Shown: positions 1-10,003, numbered from the stretch's first letter. The stretch: 60,714 bases of DNA from an uncultured Blautia sp. (GCA_934424575.1 CAKRXU010000015.1:1-60714), one strand, 5' to 3'. Notes: generated by a model not told the origin, from the letters alone. Numbers and translations: made by a program.

Positions 1-355
<355 letters not shown>

Positions 356-525
356 GTGTTTGATTACTCAAGACAACCAACTAGCTTAGTTATCTCTCGT
401 CATTACTGTTTATAAAAAGTTCATTCTATTGAATGATGATTCTTAAAGAATTTTCGAGAATCGTATGTGTTTCACTGTTTAGTTATCAAGGTTCTTTTGT
501 TTTGCTCTCTTGCGACAGCTCGTCT

Positions 526-554
526 AGATTATCACATTCATCAGCGCTTGTCAA
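526..554 (-). promoter_or_regulatory. rRNA promoter, proximal (P3)
   Basis: On the minus strand TTGACA (554-549) is followed after exactly 17 bases by TAATCT (531-526). An A-rich stretch lies just upstream of the -35 and looks like an UP element. This is the promoter closest to the 16S gene, leaving a leader of about 170 bases. Confidence 0.85.
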
Positions 555-620
555 GTACTTTTTTCATTTTCTTTTCGAAGCTTTTATGATGTTTGTGCGT
601 CGCTCTCAGGCGACTCATCT

Positions 621-649
621 ACTCTATCACATCTTCATTTCCTTGTCAA
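621..649 (-). promoter_or_regulatory. rRNA promoter, middle (P2)
   Basis: TTGACA (649-644) is followed after 17 bases by TAGAGT (626-621). The upstream A-tract motif GTGAAAAAAGTTG is shared with the distal promoter. The -10 is weaker than in P3. Confidence 0.7.
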
Positions 650-732
650 CAACTTTTTTCACATTTTTCAAAACTTTTGAAATTGTTTAAGTTGTTTATT
701 CAGAAGAAACAATTCTTCGTGACAGCTCAGTT

Positions 733-761
733 AGAATACCACTATAAAACCAATCTGTCAA
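733..761 (-). promoter_or_regulatory. rRNA promoter, distal (P1)
   Basis: TTGACA (761-756) is followed after 17 bases by TATTCT (738-733), with an A-tract upstream that includes GTGAAAAAAGGTG. It lies back-to-back with the start region of the divergent MATE gene. Confidence 0.8.
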
Positions 762-863
762 CACCTTTTTTCACTTTTTTTCTTTTTTTGTGTTATACTT
801 GATAGTATCTCCCCAAAATGGGGCAAACATACCACATTACTATAGAAGAAAGAGGTTTTTATC

Positions 864-2246
864 TTGAAACAGCAATTCCCCCCTTCAACATCAACCGCAG
901 CAAATCCACTGGGTTCTGCCCCTGTCGGCAGTCTTCTTGCCAAATTTGCAGTCCCTGCCATTATCAGTATGCTGGTCAATGCTCTCTATAATATAGTAGA
1001 CCAGATTTTTATCGGTCAGGGTGTCGGCATGCTTGGAAATGCCGCTACCAATATTGCATTCCCGGTTACGACGATCTCAACTGCTGCCGCTCTGCTTCTG
1101 GGAATCGGTGGTGCATCCAACTATAATCTAGAAATGGGCGCAGGTAATGAGCACAAAGCAAGCGAGATCGCCGGAAGCGCACTTTCCACACTGGTCATCA
1201 CCGGAGTATCCATTGCCGCAGTCATTCTGATTTTCCTGCGGCCGCTGCTTATCTTTTTTGGCGCGACGGATACTGTTATGCCTTATGCAACAGATTATGT
1301 AAGCATCATTGCGATCGGTCTTCCGTTCTTTACTTTATCCGTCGGCGGAAATCATCTGATCCGTGCTGACCGCAGTCCTACTTATTCCATGACCTGCACC
1401 CTTACCGGAGCAGTCATCAACACCATCCTGGACCCGTTATTTATCTTTGGTTTCAAATGGGGCATCAAAGGTGGCGCCTGGGCAACTGTGATCGGTCAGA
1501 TCGTATCTGCATTTCTGGTCCTGCTTTATTTTACAAAATTCCGCAAAATGTATCTGGACCGCAAAATGCTAAAACCACAGATGCACCACCTCAAAGCGAT
1601 CACTTCACTCGGAATGGCTTCCTGCATCAATCAGATCGCAATTGCAGCTGTTCAGATCGTAATGAACAATATCCTTCGCTATTATGGATCAATTTCTGTT
1701 TATGGAAGTGATATTCCGATCGCATGCGTCGGAATCGTATCCAAAGTAAATATGGTCTTCCTGGCAATCTGTATCGGAATCTCTCAGGGTGCACAGCCAA
1801 TCTGGGGCTTTAACTACGGTGCACGAAAATTTGACCGCGTTCGACAGACATATAAATATTCAGCCACCGCCTGTACGATCATTGCAGTGATCTTTTTCCT
1901 GTGCTTTCAGTTTTTCCCTCATCAGATCGTGGGAATGTTTGGCGGCGGAAGTGATCTGTACTTTAAATTTGCGGAAAATTATCTGAGGATCTTTATGCTT
2001 CTCACTTTTGCAAATGGCATTCAGCCAATGTCCGCAGGATTTTTTACTTCTATAGGAAAAGCAGGACTTGGTATTATCATGTCCCTTACGAGACAAGTGA
2101 TCTTCCTGCTTCCACTTGTTGTGATTTTTCCGAAGTTTATGGGAATTGACGGCGTAATGTACGCAGGGCCAATTGCTGATGCGGCGGCTTTTGTACTCGC
2201 AGTAGTGTTTGCAAGAAGAGAACTCTCACAGATGAAAAACGCATGA
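864..2246 (+). CDS. MATE family multidrug/cation efflux transporter
   Basis: A 460-residue polytopic membrane protein of the MatE (NorM/DinF-like) family, expected to export drugs or metabolites using an ion gradient. It has about 12 hydrophobic segments, the usual family length, with the early motif PAIISMLVNALYNIVDQIFI and a second-half sequence GISQGAQPIWGFNYGA typical of MATE proteins. The start is a TTG at 864, chosen because AGAGG lies eight bases upstream and no ATG gives a better fit. A possible -10 TATACT is at 794-799. It is divergent from the rRNA promoters and stands alone, ending in a shared terminator. The exported substrate cannot be told from sequence. Confidence 0.93.
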   Translation: MKQQFPPSTSTAANPLGSAPVGSLLAKFAVPAIISMLVNALYNIVDQIFIGQGVGMLGNAATNIAFPVTTISTAAALLLGIGGASNYNLEMGAGNEHKASEIAGSALSTLVITGVSIAAVILIFLRPLLIFFGATDTVMPYATDYVSIIAIGLPFFTLSVGGNHLIRADRSPTYSMTCTLTGAVINTILDPLFIFGFKWGIKGGAWATVIGQIVSAFLVLLYFTKFRKMYLDRKMLKPQMHHLKAITSLGMASCINQIAIAAVQIVMNNILRYYGSISVYGSDIPIACVGIVSKVNMVFLAICIGISQGAQPIWGFNYGARKFDRVRQTYKYSATACTIIAVIFFLCFQFFPHQIVGMFGGGSDLYFKFAENYLRIFMLLTFANGIQPMSAGFFTSIGKAGLGIIMSLTRQVIFLLPLVVIFPKFMGIDGVMYAGPIADAAAFVLAVVFARRELSQMKNA

Positions 2247-2296
2247 AAAGCCAGAGGGGCAGGTACAATACCACTGTACCCGTCCCCCTGGCTTTT
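2246..2296. terminator. Bidirectional terminator between MATE gene and minus-strand operon
   Basis: The arms AAAAGCCAGAGGGG and CCCCTGGCTTTT form a long GC-rich stem with a T-run on each strand. It overlaps both stop codons and serves the two convergent transcripts. Confidence 0.85.
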
Positions 2297-3254
2297 ATTT
2301 ACAGGCATATTCTTCGACTTCCACCACCACGTCGCCCCTTTTTTCTTTCCATATCATAAGATACACTTTATACCCCAGCGAATCTCGCGCGATCGTAAAA
2401 GGCTCTTCTCTCAGAATATCTGACTTATATCCCTGTTTCTCCAATTCCTGCTGTCTTTTTTTCGCCATTTTCAGCATCTTCTCATATTTCCGTTCCAGCT
2501 CATCCCCAAGAAAGCGCCGTGGATACTCCGCTGTTGCTTCCTGCAGTCTCCGTGTCAGCAAATCCACAACCGCAGCATGTTTCTTTTTATGAAGCAAGGC
2601 TGCAATTCTTTTTGCCCGGAATTTTGTCGGATGTTTCCGATATGTTTCCAGCTTTTTTTCGAGATAAATGTCTCCGCACTCCGCAGAGAGTTCTTTCATA
2701 TAAGTAATGGCTTCCTCCGACGGAACCCAGGGATCCTCCCGCGGCACGATATACTTTTCAGGAACTGCCGGATAGCAGCAATAATTTAATGGAGGAAACT
2801 CTACAAGTGCTGCCAGACGTTTTTCTTCCTTAGTACAGTATTCTTCGCCAAGATAATCGTACTTATCTCTCAGAATCGCAAGCCTGTATTCGAGCTGCCT
2901 CAGATATTCATATCCCTTAACCCAGAAATGTCCGGTGTACGCATATTCATACAGATGCACTTCCAGATCCATCTCTTCAAAAAACAACGTCAGGACCGTC
3001 TTTCCCTGTTTCACCACCAACACAAATTCCTCACCCTGTTTGTTCAGAGATGCTTCCAGTTCTCCCTCATACTCCGCATGATATTCGCCTGTCATCCGGG
3101 CATCCCGAAAGACCAGAAAGCTCTCCACAGCATCATTCATCAGGTATACCAGCCGTATATCCTGTCCTCTGCCAGCTCCGCTTTCTGAAAAAATCAACTC
3201 AAACTGATCCTGTTCCAGAAGCTGTGCCAGCTTTTCCAATGTATTTTCTGTCAT
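2295..3254 (-). CDS. Hypothetical protein, last gene of sbcDC operon (possibly DUF3878)
   Basis: A 319-residue soluble protein with no signal peptide or membrane segment. The N-terminal half is acidic and strand-rich. The middle contains a Pro/Tyr-rich stretch (LNYCCYPAVPEKYIVP) and the C-terminal third is strongly basic and helical with Arg/Lys clusters. It begins ten bases after the sbcC stop, so it is almost certainly co-transcribed with the nuclease genes. It resembles the uncharacterised DUF3878 family as I remember it, but this needs a profile search. Its function is not known, and a DNA-repair accessory role is only a guess from context. Confidence 0.7.
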   Translation of the reverse strand: MTENTLEKLAQLLEQDQFELIFSESGAGRGQDIRLVYLMNDAVESFLVFRDARMTGEYHAEYEGELEASLNKQGEEFVLVVKQGKTVLTLFFEEMDLEVHLYEYAYTGHFWVKGYEYLRQLEYRLAILRDKYDYLGEEYCTKEEKRLAALVEFPPLNYCCYPAVPEKYIVPREDPWVPSEEAITYMKELSAECGDIYLEKKLETYRKHPTKFRAKRIAALLHKKKHAAVVDLLTRRLQEATAEYPRRFLGDELERKYEKMLKMAKKRQQELEKQGYKSDILREEPFTIARDSLGYKVYLMIWKEKRGDVVVEVEEYACK

Positions 3255-3264
3255 TCTTTCTTCC

Positions 3265-6200
3265 TTAACTGATCTGCCATCTTACACGGCTTCCATTTTC
3301 ATCTTTGTTTACGATCAGCTGATCTTCTATCTCCTGTTTAAGTTCTGTCACATGGGAAATGATTCCGATCAGTCTTGAGCCCTCTGCCATCTCCTGAAGG
3401 ACTTTTACCGCCTGATTGCGTGAGTGCTCATCCAGCGAACCAAAGCCTTCATCTATAAACATCATATCCAGATTGACCGCCGCAGAACTTTCCTGGATCT
3501 GATCTGCCATTCCAAGTGCGAGTGATAATGCCGCCATAAAAGATTCCCCGCCGGAAAGTGTCCGCACTTCCCGTTCTTTGCCGGTGACTGTAGAATATAC
3601 CATCAGATCCAGTCCGCGATTTTTACCTTCGCCTGCTTTTTCCAAGTCATACATCCGAAATTCAAACTGCCCTGCAGACATCTCCTGAAAACGTCGGTTC
3701 GCCGCATAAAGGATCCTCTCCAGATAATATCTCTGGACATACGTTTCCAGATCCATACGTGCTCCACTTACATTTCCTGATGTCATCCGATACAGAGCAT
3801 CGATCCGGGCATGTTCCTCCACAACTGCCTTTCGTTCTTCCAGTCTGGACGAAAGAGCGTCAAAAACTTCCCTGTCATCTTTGTTGTCGATACGCAGCTG
3901 ATCATATGCAGTTTTAGCCTCCTGATATTTTCGCTCAGCCTCTTCTTTTTCTGCATATATTGTATCCATCACCGGGAATTTCTCTGTACCGATTGCTGCC
4001 TGCGCTGCCTCTTTTTGCGCCTGCGCTGCCGCCAGATTTTCTTTATAACTGTTTACCGTATTCTGAAATTTTTCTACTGTTTCACGTGAATATGTCTCTG
4101 TCACTCTCTGCCAGAGTTCCTCCGACATTTCTTTTGCCGCAAGTATTTTATGATAATCCATCTGCTTCTGCTGAAGCTGCTCTTTCTGCCCCGGAATCTC
4201 CTCCGTATAACGCTGGATCAAAGCTTCTGCATATCGTTTTGCTCCCGCTGCACTGTCAGTTTCTGCATTAGCATTTTTGTAAGATTTTTCTGCCTGATCT
4301 CTACGTTTTTCAGCTTCAGTCAAAATTATTTTTGCCTCTTCTTCTGATTTAAATTCAACAGAAGATCGGAGATTTTTGATCCTTGCTTCACTTTCTGTCT
4401 GATATTTTACAAATTCTTTTTCTTTTTCCAGGTTTTCTTCCAGGCTTTTTCTCAAATACTGTTCTCGTTCTTCTGCATTCTTGAGATTTTCACGGATTTC
4501 TACCATTTTTTCTACTTCTGACTGACATTTCTTAACTTCCGCTTCCAGTTCTTTCCTCCACTCTGTCAAAGCTGTTTTTATTTCTGAAAGACCCGCTTCT
4601 TCCGAAACAGACGGAATATTCTTGCAAACATGTTCCTGAAGGTTTCTGACCATATTCATATACATATCTTTTCTTGTATCAAACTCCGCTTTGGATGCCT
4701 GTACATTTCCAGCCGCTGTTTCCTGCATTTCACGAAGTTTATCCACATCTTCACCCATTTTTCGAAGTTTTTCTTCGGAGATATCCACATATTCCCCGCT
4801 TTTTTCACGTGGATGTGGATGTTCGGTCGAACCGCAGACAGGGCACGGCTTTCCTGCTTCCAATTTTTCCGCAAGAAATCCTGCCTGTGCATCAAGAAAA
4901 AGCTGCCGTTTGTATTCATATTCTTCATTGATCCTGAGATATTTATCTCTCGTTTTTATATAGGTATTCCTGCATTCCAACGTTCTTTTCCGGCAGGTTT
5001 CTGCCTGGTCGCGCAGTTCGATCACACTCTGCACTTCCTGCTCAAGTTTCTCTTCTTCTTGTTTTCTAGTCTCTGCCAGAAGAAGCTTTTTGTCTGCTTC
5101 TGCCAGTTTCTCGCTCTGTACTTTCCAGCTCTTTTGCTGCTGTTCCAAGTTTTCCAGTTCTTTCTTCTTAGATGCGATACGACCTCTGACCATTTCAACT
5201 GCAGCTTCATAGACACCCGCAAACCCTTCGCTCGTTTGGATATCATCAAATATCTTATGTGCCCGCTCTACTTTTTCCGCGACTTTAGTATAATTCTGCA
5301 GCTCCTGGTCACGAACTATTCTCATTTCTTCTGCTGCTTTTTCTGCTTTTTTAAGCTTTGTTATGCATGCCGGAAGCTGTTCCTGCTGCTCATTCAAAGA
5401 TTTCTCATATGTTGTTACGATCTTCTCCGCATCCATAAAGCGAATGTATTTTTCCTGAATCTCATATGCATTTTTGATCTGCGTGATCAGTGAGATTTTT
5501 GTATCAATCTCTGATTGTTGCCCCTGATAGATTTTCAGTTTTTCTTCCGCAGCTTCAAGCTGCTGGAATAAGCTCAAAAGGCTCTCCGCCTTTGTAAAAG
5601 CATCTCTTTTTTCATCTCTTTTTTTGCCTGATTCCTGGTACTCTTTTTCCGCCTCATGGGTATGTTTTCCCAGCCAGTCACATAGTATTTCCAGCTCTTT
5701 CAGGAAATCTGTGAGACGTGTCATCTCACCTTCTTCAAGTTGTTTTTTCAACTGTTTGAGTATCTCTGATCCGTATATTTCAGGTATGCGGATCCTGCTC
5801 ACTTCGCTCTGACACTGTGTTTTCAAAACAGCGATCTCTTTCTCTTTTGCACGCTTCCGATTACCCAGTTCTGCCACGATCTCCTGGTACATTTCTGTAT
5901 TAAAAAGCTTCCGGAAGATCACTTTTTTGTCATCGGATCTTGCCCGCAGAAGCTCCATAAATTCACCCTGTGCGATCATCGCAACCTGCATGAACTGCCC
6001 CTTCGTAAGTCCTGTGATCTCCTGTAATTTCCGGTCAGTTTCTTTGGACGGATATTCAGTCCCATCCGGCATAATGAGACTTACAGATCCCGTAACTTCT
6101 CTCTGTTTTCCCTTCGCCGCACCTCTGGTGATCGTCTTGAGATGTCTCGGAACGCGGCGCACAGTATACACTTCCCTGGTCTCGCCCTGTCCCTCTGCAA

Positions 6201-6450
6201 AGACAAGTTCCACAAACGGTTCCTGCGCAAAATCCACATACTGACTCTGCAGAACAACGCCGTCTTTCTTATTTGTCGAAGAACTTGCCTCCCCATATAA
6301 AGCAAATACGATCGCATCAAAAATAGTCGTTTTCCCCGCTCCGGTATCTCCTGTAATAAGAAAAAGATTCTGGTTTACTTTCTCAAAATCGATCACTGTT
6401 TCCTTACCATAAGAGCCAAATGCCTGCATTTTTAAGCGTAAAGGTTTCAT
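3265..6450 (-). CDS. sbcC: Exonuclease SbcC (SMC-like ATPase subunit)
   Basis: The ATPase subunit of the SbcCD double-strand nuclease that opens hairpins and DNA ends (bacterial Rad50). The 1061-residue protein has the Walker A GDTGAGKTT (about 34-42), a Q-loop near 158-164, a long coiled coil interrupted by the zinc hook CPVC (536-539), the ABC signature LSGGES (about 965) and Walker B LDMMFIDEG (about 994). Length and order are those of a complete SbcC. Its start ATG directly abuts the sbcD stop, so translation is probably coupled. The complex acts in the cytoplasm on DNA. Confidence 0.97.
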   Translation of the reverse strand: MKPLRLKMQAFGSYGKETVIDFEKVNQNLFLITGDTGAGKTTIFDAIVFALYGEASSSTNKKDGVVLQSQYVDFAQEPFVELVFAEGQGETREVYTVRRVPRHLKTITRGAAKGKQREVTGSVSLIMPDGTEYPSKETDRKLQEITGLTKGQFMQVAMIAQGEFMELLRARSDDKKVIFRKLFNTEMYQEIVAELGNRKRAKEKEIAVLKTQCQSEVSRIRIPEIYGSEILKQLKKQLEEGEMTRLTDFLKELEILCDWLGKHTHEAEKEYQESGKKRDEKRDAFTKAESLLSLFQQLEAAEEKLKIYQGQQSEIDTKISLITQIKNAYEIQEKYIRFMDAEKIVTTYEKSLNEQQEQLPACITKLKKAEKAAEEMRIVRDQELQNYTKVAEKVERAHKIFDDIQTSEGFAGVYEAAVEMVRGRIASKKKELENLEQQQKSWKVQSEKLAEADKKLLLAETRKQEEEKLEQEVQSVIELRDQAETCRKRTLECRNTYIKTRDKYLRINEEYEYKRQLFLDAQAGFLAEKLEAGKPCPVCGSTEHPHPREKSGEYVDISEEKLRKMGEDVDKLREMQETAAGNVQASKAEFDTRKDMYMNMVRNLQEHVCKNIPSVSEEAGLSEIKTALTEWRKELEAEVKKCQSEVEKMVEIRENLKNAEEREQYLRKSLEENLEKEKEFVKYQTESEARIKNLRSSVEFKSEEEAKIILTEAEKRRDQAEKSYKNANAETDSAAGAKRYAEALIQRYTEEIPGQKEQLQQKQMDYHKILAAKEMSEELWQRVTETYSRETVEKFQNTVNSYKENLAAAQAQKEAAQAAIGTEKFPVMDTIYAEKEEAERKYQEAKTAYDQLRIDNKDDREVFDALSSRLEERKAVVEEHARIDALYRMTSGNVSGARMDLETYVQRYYLERILYAANRRFQEMSAGQFEFRMYDLEKAGEGKNRGLDLMVYSTVTGKEREVRTLSGGESFMAALSLALGMADQIQESSAAVNLDMMFIDEGFGSLDEHSRNQAVKVLQEMAEGSRLIGIISHVTELKQEIEDQLIVNKDENGSRVRWQIS

Positions 6451-7599
6451 CTATTTCACCCCCTGAACCGTGTGAAGTACATCCTGCAGGATCGTCTTCT
6501 CTTCCTCATCCAGATCTTTTAGAAAAGAGCAGCATAACTCATAAGAGTCAAGCAGTTCTTCCGTCTGTAACGTTCTGGTATAATCAGCTTTTCTCAGATT
6601 TTCCCTTCGGATCTCCAGCAGATTCGGAAATGCCAGCCGGATGCGCTCCTGCATATCGATCACATCAAGATCTGCTTTATCTGTCAGAATGACTGTTACA
6701 TAATCCTCGCAGGATTCCCCCAGAACCTCTTCAAGTGTGCCCTTTACAGCCTTCACCTGACGCAGTGGTTCAAGTGGTAAGACTGTTGTTTTGACTTCGC
6801 CTTTTGCGCCCATTTCTACCATTATGATCCCTTTCTGCTGCTGTGCTTCACTCACAGAGCAGGCGAGAGGTGTTCCGCAATAACGCCAGTTTTCGCTGCC
6901 AGCTTTCATTGGTTTGTGGATATGTCCAAGCGCCGCATAATCAAAAATCTCCAACACATCTGCGGAAATTTCATCGATATTTCCTACCGTACGGATCTCT
7001 GATTCCATTCGCTCGATCTCATCTGCTTTCTTGCCGACAGGAAGATAAAACTGGTGGCTGACGAGTACATTTCTGTCATTCTCATCAATTTCCTCACGCC
7101 CGATCAGTCTGTGCAGGGTTTCATTATAAGAAAGATTATTTCCATTCTCGTCCACCCCCACGACCTGTTTGACCATAGATGGTTTTACAAACGGAAGCAG
7201 ATAAAAATTCACATTTCCATATGCATCATGCAGAACTACTTTTTCTATATATTCTGCCTCTGTTCTCGGTGGCTGACCGATCATATATACCTTCTGTCTG
7301 GACAAAACATTTCGAAAACAGTTAACCCTCGGTGCACTGTCATGATTTCCACTGATCATCATGATCACCGCCTCCGGAACAGCTTCTGTCAGCCCTTCAA
7401 GAAACCGGTCAAAAACTTCCACCGCCTCCGCAGACGGAACTGCCTTGTCATAAATATCTCCCGCGATCACAACAGCATCCGGTTTTTCCCTGCCCGCTGC
7501 CTCGACAATCCTGTTCAGGATATATTCCTGATCTTCCCGCAGATCACGGTTCATTAATTTCAGTCCGATATGTAAATCTGATAAGTGAAAAAATTTCAT
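6451..7599 (-). CDS. sbcD: Exonuclease SbcD (Mre11-type nuclease subunit)
   Basis: The metallophosphoesterase subunit of SbcCD. The start is set at the ATG at 7599, giving MKFFHLSDLHIGL and 382 residues, because AGAGG sits at the right distance and the family begins here. An upstream in-frame ATG would add 25 unlikely residues. Metal-binding motifs are visible in order: SDLHIG, AGDIYDK, GNHDS, and later GHIHKP. The C-terminal region carries the capping domain. It heads the sbcD-sbcC-hypothetical operon. The 230 bases upstream to the next gene are very AT-rich and should hold its promoter, but no clear consensus was found. Confidence 0.96.
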   Translation of the reverse strand: MKFFHLSDLHIGLKLMNRDLREDQEYILNRIVEAAGREKPDAVVIAGDIYDKAVPSAEAVEVFDRFLEGLTEAVPEAVIMMISGNHDSAPRVNCFRNVLSRQKVYMIGQPPRTEAEYIEKVVLHDAYGNVNFYLLPFVKPSMVKQVVGVDENGNNLSYNETLHRLIGREEIDENDRNVLVSHQFYLPVGKKADEIERMESEIRTVGNIDEISADVLEIFDYAALGHIHKPMKAGSENWRYCGTPLACSVSEAQQQKGIIMVEMGAKGEVKTTVLPLEPLRQVKAVKGTLEEVLGESCEDYVTVILTDKADLDVIDMQERIRLAFPNLLEIRRENLRKADYTRTLQTEELLDSYELCCSFLKDLDEEEKTILQDVLHTVQGVK

Positions 7600-7830
7600 A
7601 GTCACGTTCCTCTCCGGCAGTATTTTCTGTCTGTTACGATTCACCCTATTCATGGCACTCTCTGTCTCCATCATAACATCTTAGCTGTCTGCCTGCATCT
7701 TTTTCTTTCACTATTTCTCAACAAGGAACTTTTTTATGTCGTTTCTTTTGCCTTTTGCACAATTTACTTATTTTAAAACCGATATTTTTCAACTTTTATT
7801 AGTTACTTTTTACAAAGTTTTTTTGTCTTA

Positions 7831-7859
7831 TTGAAACTTTTTGTTTATTATGATACACT
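7831..7859 (+). promoter_or_regulatory. Promoter of the nucleobase operon
   Basis: TTGAAA (7831-7836), a 17-base spacer and TACACT (7854-7859) lie about 60 bases before the deaminase start. A small inverted repeat GGTAT-N6-ATACC at about 7869-7884 lies in the leader and could be an operator or weak hairpin. Confidence 0.7.
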
Positions 7860-7921
7860 TTGTTAAAAGGTATTACCTCATACCAATAATATCAAAAAAT
7901 AAGAAAAAGGAGCAGCAAAAC

Positions 7922-8404
7922 ATGTATAGAGAACATGAATATTACCTCAAACGATGCATCGAAGTTTCCAAAGCATCCCGTGAACACGGAAACACTCCAT
8001 TCGGCGCAATCCTCGTTGACGAGGATGGAAATATCCTGTTAGAACAGGAAAATGTAGAGATTTCCACTCACAAAAGTACCGGACACGCAGAAACTCAGCT
8101 CGCAGAAAAAGCATCCACCATGTATTCCAAAGATTTTCTCTGGAAATGCACACTGTATACAACTGCAGAGCCATGTGCAATGTGCGCCGGCTGTATTTAC
8201 TGGTCCAATATCGGCCGCGTCGTTTATGCAATGACAGAAAAGGATCTGCTGTCACTGACCGGTTCCGACGAGCAGAATCCGACCTTCGATCTTCCTTGCA
8301 GAGAAGTATTCGCCAAAGGTCAGAAAGATATCCAGGTGATCGGACCATTTCCGGAACTTGCACCGCTTGCAGCTGAAGTTCACAGGGGATTCTGGAACAA
8401 ATAA
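7922..8404 (+). CDS. Nucleoside/nucleobase deaminase (CDA fold)
   Basis: A 160-residue zinc-dependent deaminase of the cytidine/deoxycytidylate deaminase superfamily (COG0590-like). The HAE motif (H55, E57) and PCAMC motif (C85, C88) supply the zinc ligands and the catalytic glutamate. The start at 7922 follows AAGGAG by nine bases; upstream in-frame ATGs lack a ribosome site. The next gene is a CodB-type permease, so the likely role is deamination of an imported free base such as cytosine or guanine. A tRNA adenosine deaminase is less likely in this context. The exact substrate is inferred. Confidence 0.88.
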   Translation: MYREHEYYLKRCIEVSKASREHGNTPFGAILVDEDGNILLEQENVEISTHKSTGHAETQLAEKASTMYSKDFLWKCTLYTTAEPCAMCAGCIYWSNIGRVVYAMTEKDLLSLTGSDEQNPTFDLPCREVFAKGQKDIQVIGPFPELAPLAAEVHRGFWNK

Positions 8405-8458
8405 CTTATGGAATCAGGGATTACAAAAACTATTTTATTTTTTTAGAGGGTATTTACT

Positions 8459-9736
8459 ATGGGGAACACAAACAACACTAACGAACAGGATACAGAGTTC
8501 GCGCTTTGTACTGTTCCTGAGAATGAGCGAAAAAGCTATTTCAGTCTGACGATCGTCTGGACTGGATTTGTATTTGTTATTACCAGTATGATGGCAGGTG
8601 GGGGATTATCTGCCGGACTGAATTTTAAGGGAATCGTACTTGCGGTTATCCTTGGAAACATATTTTTAAGCCTTATTGCCGTAGCTGTCAGCTATATCGC
8701 CAGCAAAACAGGTCTTACTTTTGCCCTGCTGACGAAGTACAGTTTTGGAGACAAAGGCTCCCGTGTTGCTTCCATGTTCGTACCTGTCGTAAACATCGGC
8801 TGGTATACGATCCAGGCTGCAACTTACGGACATTTCATTGCACAGGCATTTAACTGGAGTGGAACTGTTGAATTATTCTGCATGGCAGTCAGCGCTGTGA
8901 TCATGGGTATTTTTTCCATGAAAGGTTACAAAGCCATCAGTATTCTTGGATATATCGCAATTCCGGCAATCGTATTCCTGTCACTGGCAACATCTATCCG
9001 TGCTGTAGGCATGGTTGGCGTCGATGGAATCCTGGGATATGTTCCATCCGACAGTATTTCCATCGGAAGCGGTATCACAATCGTAATCGGTACCTGGATT
9101 CTTTCTACGGCTACCTGTATTGCAGACATCATGCGTTATGCAAAATCTGCAAAATCCGCAATCGCGGCTACGCTGACCGGTCTTCTCGGTGGAAACATCT
9201 TCATGATACTCTGCGGTACGCTTACTTCCATCGCTGTTGGAGACAGTGATCTGACAAATGTACTGTTATCCATGGGATTATTAATTCCATGTCTGATCCT
9301 GATGACAACCAATATTTTTACAACGAATGCATCAAACCTGTATTCAACTTCACTGAATCTGTCCAACGCATTCAAGATGGACAGAAAGAAAATCATCATC
9401 GTGATCCTGATCATTTCTGCAGCTGCAACACTGTGCAGACCTTATCAGATCTCATTCCTGTTTACATTCCTGAACCTGCTCGGTACTATCGTGCCGCCGC
9501 TTCCGGGAATCATTCTGGCTGACTACTTTATCATCCATCATGGAAAATACGCCCGACTTGAAGGTGTCAGATTCCACAGCTTCAACATCATCCCATGGGT
9601 CGCATGGTTGCTGTCACTGGTTCTGGTATTTACACTTCCATTTGGGCTTCCGTCCCTGAACGGACTGATCCTTGGTGCTGTTATCTACACTGTACTGATG
9701 AAGATCACCAAAAAACAGGTTATCATGGAGGACTAA
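8459..9736 (+). CDS. NCS1-family cytosine/purine permease (CodB-like)
   Basis: A 425-residue integral membrane protein with about 12 hydrophobic segments, of the nucleobase:cation symporter-1 family. Its N-terminus (about 30 residues) is soluble, followed by the family pattern of Gly-rich first helices (GGGLSAGLNF) and YSFGDKGSRV. AGAGGG precedes the ATG. It follows the deaminase by 54 bases and is read into a small membrane protein gene, so the three form one operon. It most likely imports the base deaminated by the upstream enzyme. Cytosine is the best guess, but guanine or another base is possible. Confidence 0.9.
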   Translation: MGNTNNTNEQDTEFALCTVPENERKSYFSLTIVWTGFVFVITSMMAGGGLSAGLNFKGIVLAVILGNIFLSLIAVAVSYIASKTGLTFALLTKYSFGDKGSRVASMFVPVVNIGWYTIQAATYGHFIAQAFNWSGTVELFCMAVSAVIMGIFSMKGYKAISILGYIAIPAIVFLSLATSIRAVGMVGVDGILGYVPSDSISIGSGITIVIGTWILSTATCIADIMRYAKSAKSAIAATLTGLLGGNIFMILCGTLTSIAVGDSDLTNVLLSMGLLIPCLILMTTNIFTTNASNLYSTSLNLSNAFKMDRKKIIIVILIISAAATLCRPYQISFLFTFLNLLGTIVPPLPGIILADYFIIHHGKYARLEGVRFHSFNIIPWVAWLLSLVLVFTLPFGLPSLNGLILGAVIYTVLMKITKKQVIMED

Positions 9737-9739
9737 ATC

Positions 9740-9913
9740 ATGGATGAACTGAAAAAATACAAAATCGCCGCACTTATCGGTATCATTATTATGGGCATCG
9801 GAGCCTTTATGGCGTGCCTTTGTACTGCATCATCGCTGATTATGACGGGAAACGTTTTACTGATCGCCAGTATCTTTGTTCTAGTCTACGCATTTTCATC
9901 CTGGCAGCCATAA
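9740..9913 (+). CDS. 57-residue membrane protein of unknown function
   Basis: A short frame starting three bases after the permease stop, with GGAGGA just upstream overlapping the end of the permease gene. The protein starts MDELKKYKIAALIG and has two hydrophobic stretches (about residues 9-28 and 33-52) joined by a short segment with C26 and C28, then ends in WQP. It looks like a two-helix hairpin. The tight coupling suggests a partner or stabiliser of the permease, which is an inference. No family is recognised. Confidence 0.7.
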   Translation: MDELKKYKIAALIGIIIMGIGAFMACLCTASSLIMTGNVLLIASIFVLVYAFSSWQP

Positions 9914-9954
9914 CAAGCGCGTCAATCGGCTTTGATAAATTTTTCCTACCTGGT

Positions 9955-9990
9955 AAAAAGAGACAGATCTTTTGCGGACCTGTCTCTTTT
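9955..9990. terminator. Bidirectional terminator after the nucleobase operon
   Basis: AAAAAGAGACAG pairs with CTGTCTCTTTT around a 12-base loop, with T-runs on both strands. It lies between the convergent permease operon and the GntR gene. Confidence 0.88.
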
Positions 9991-10003
9991 TACATGTATT
10001 TTT

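Noticed and set aside
433..802. Short open frames in the rRNA promoter region
   Set aside because: They overlap tandem promoters and an rRNA leader, have no ribosome site and give low-complexity proteins.
4630..5493. A 287-codon plus-strand frame inside sbcC
   Set aside because: It is antisense to the coiled-coil region of sbcC, Phe/Cys-rich, and has no recognisable domain or ribosome site.
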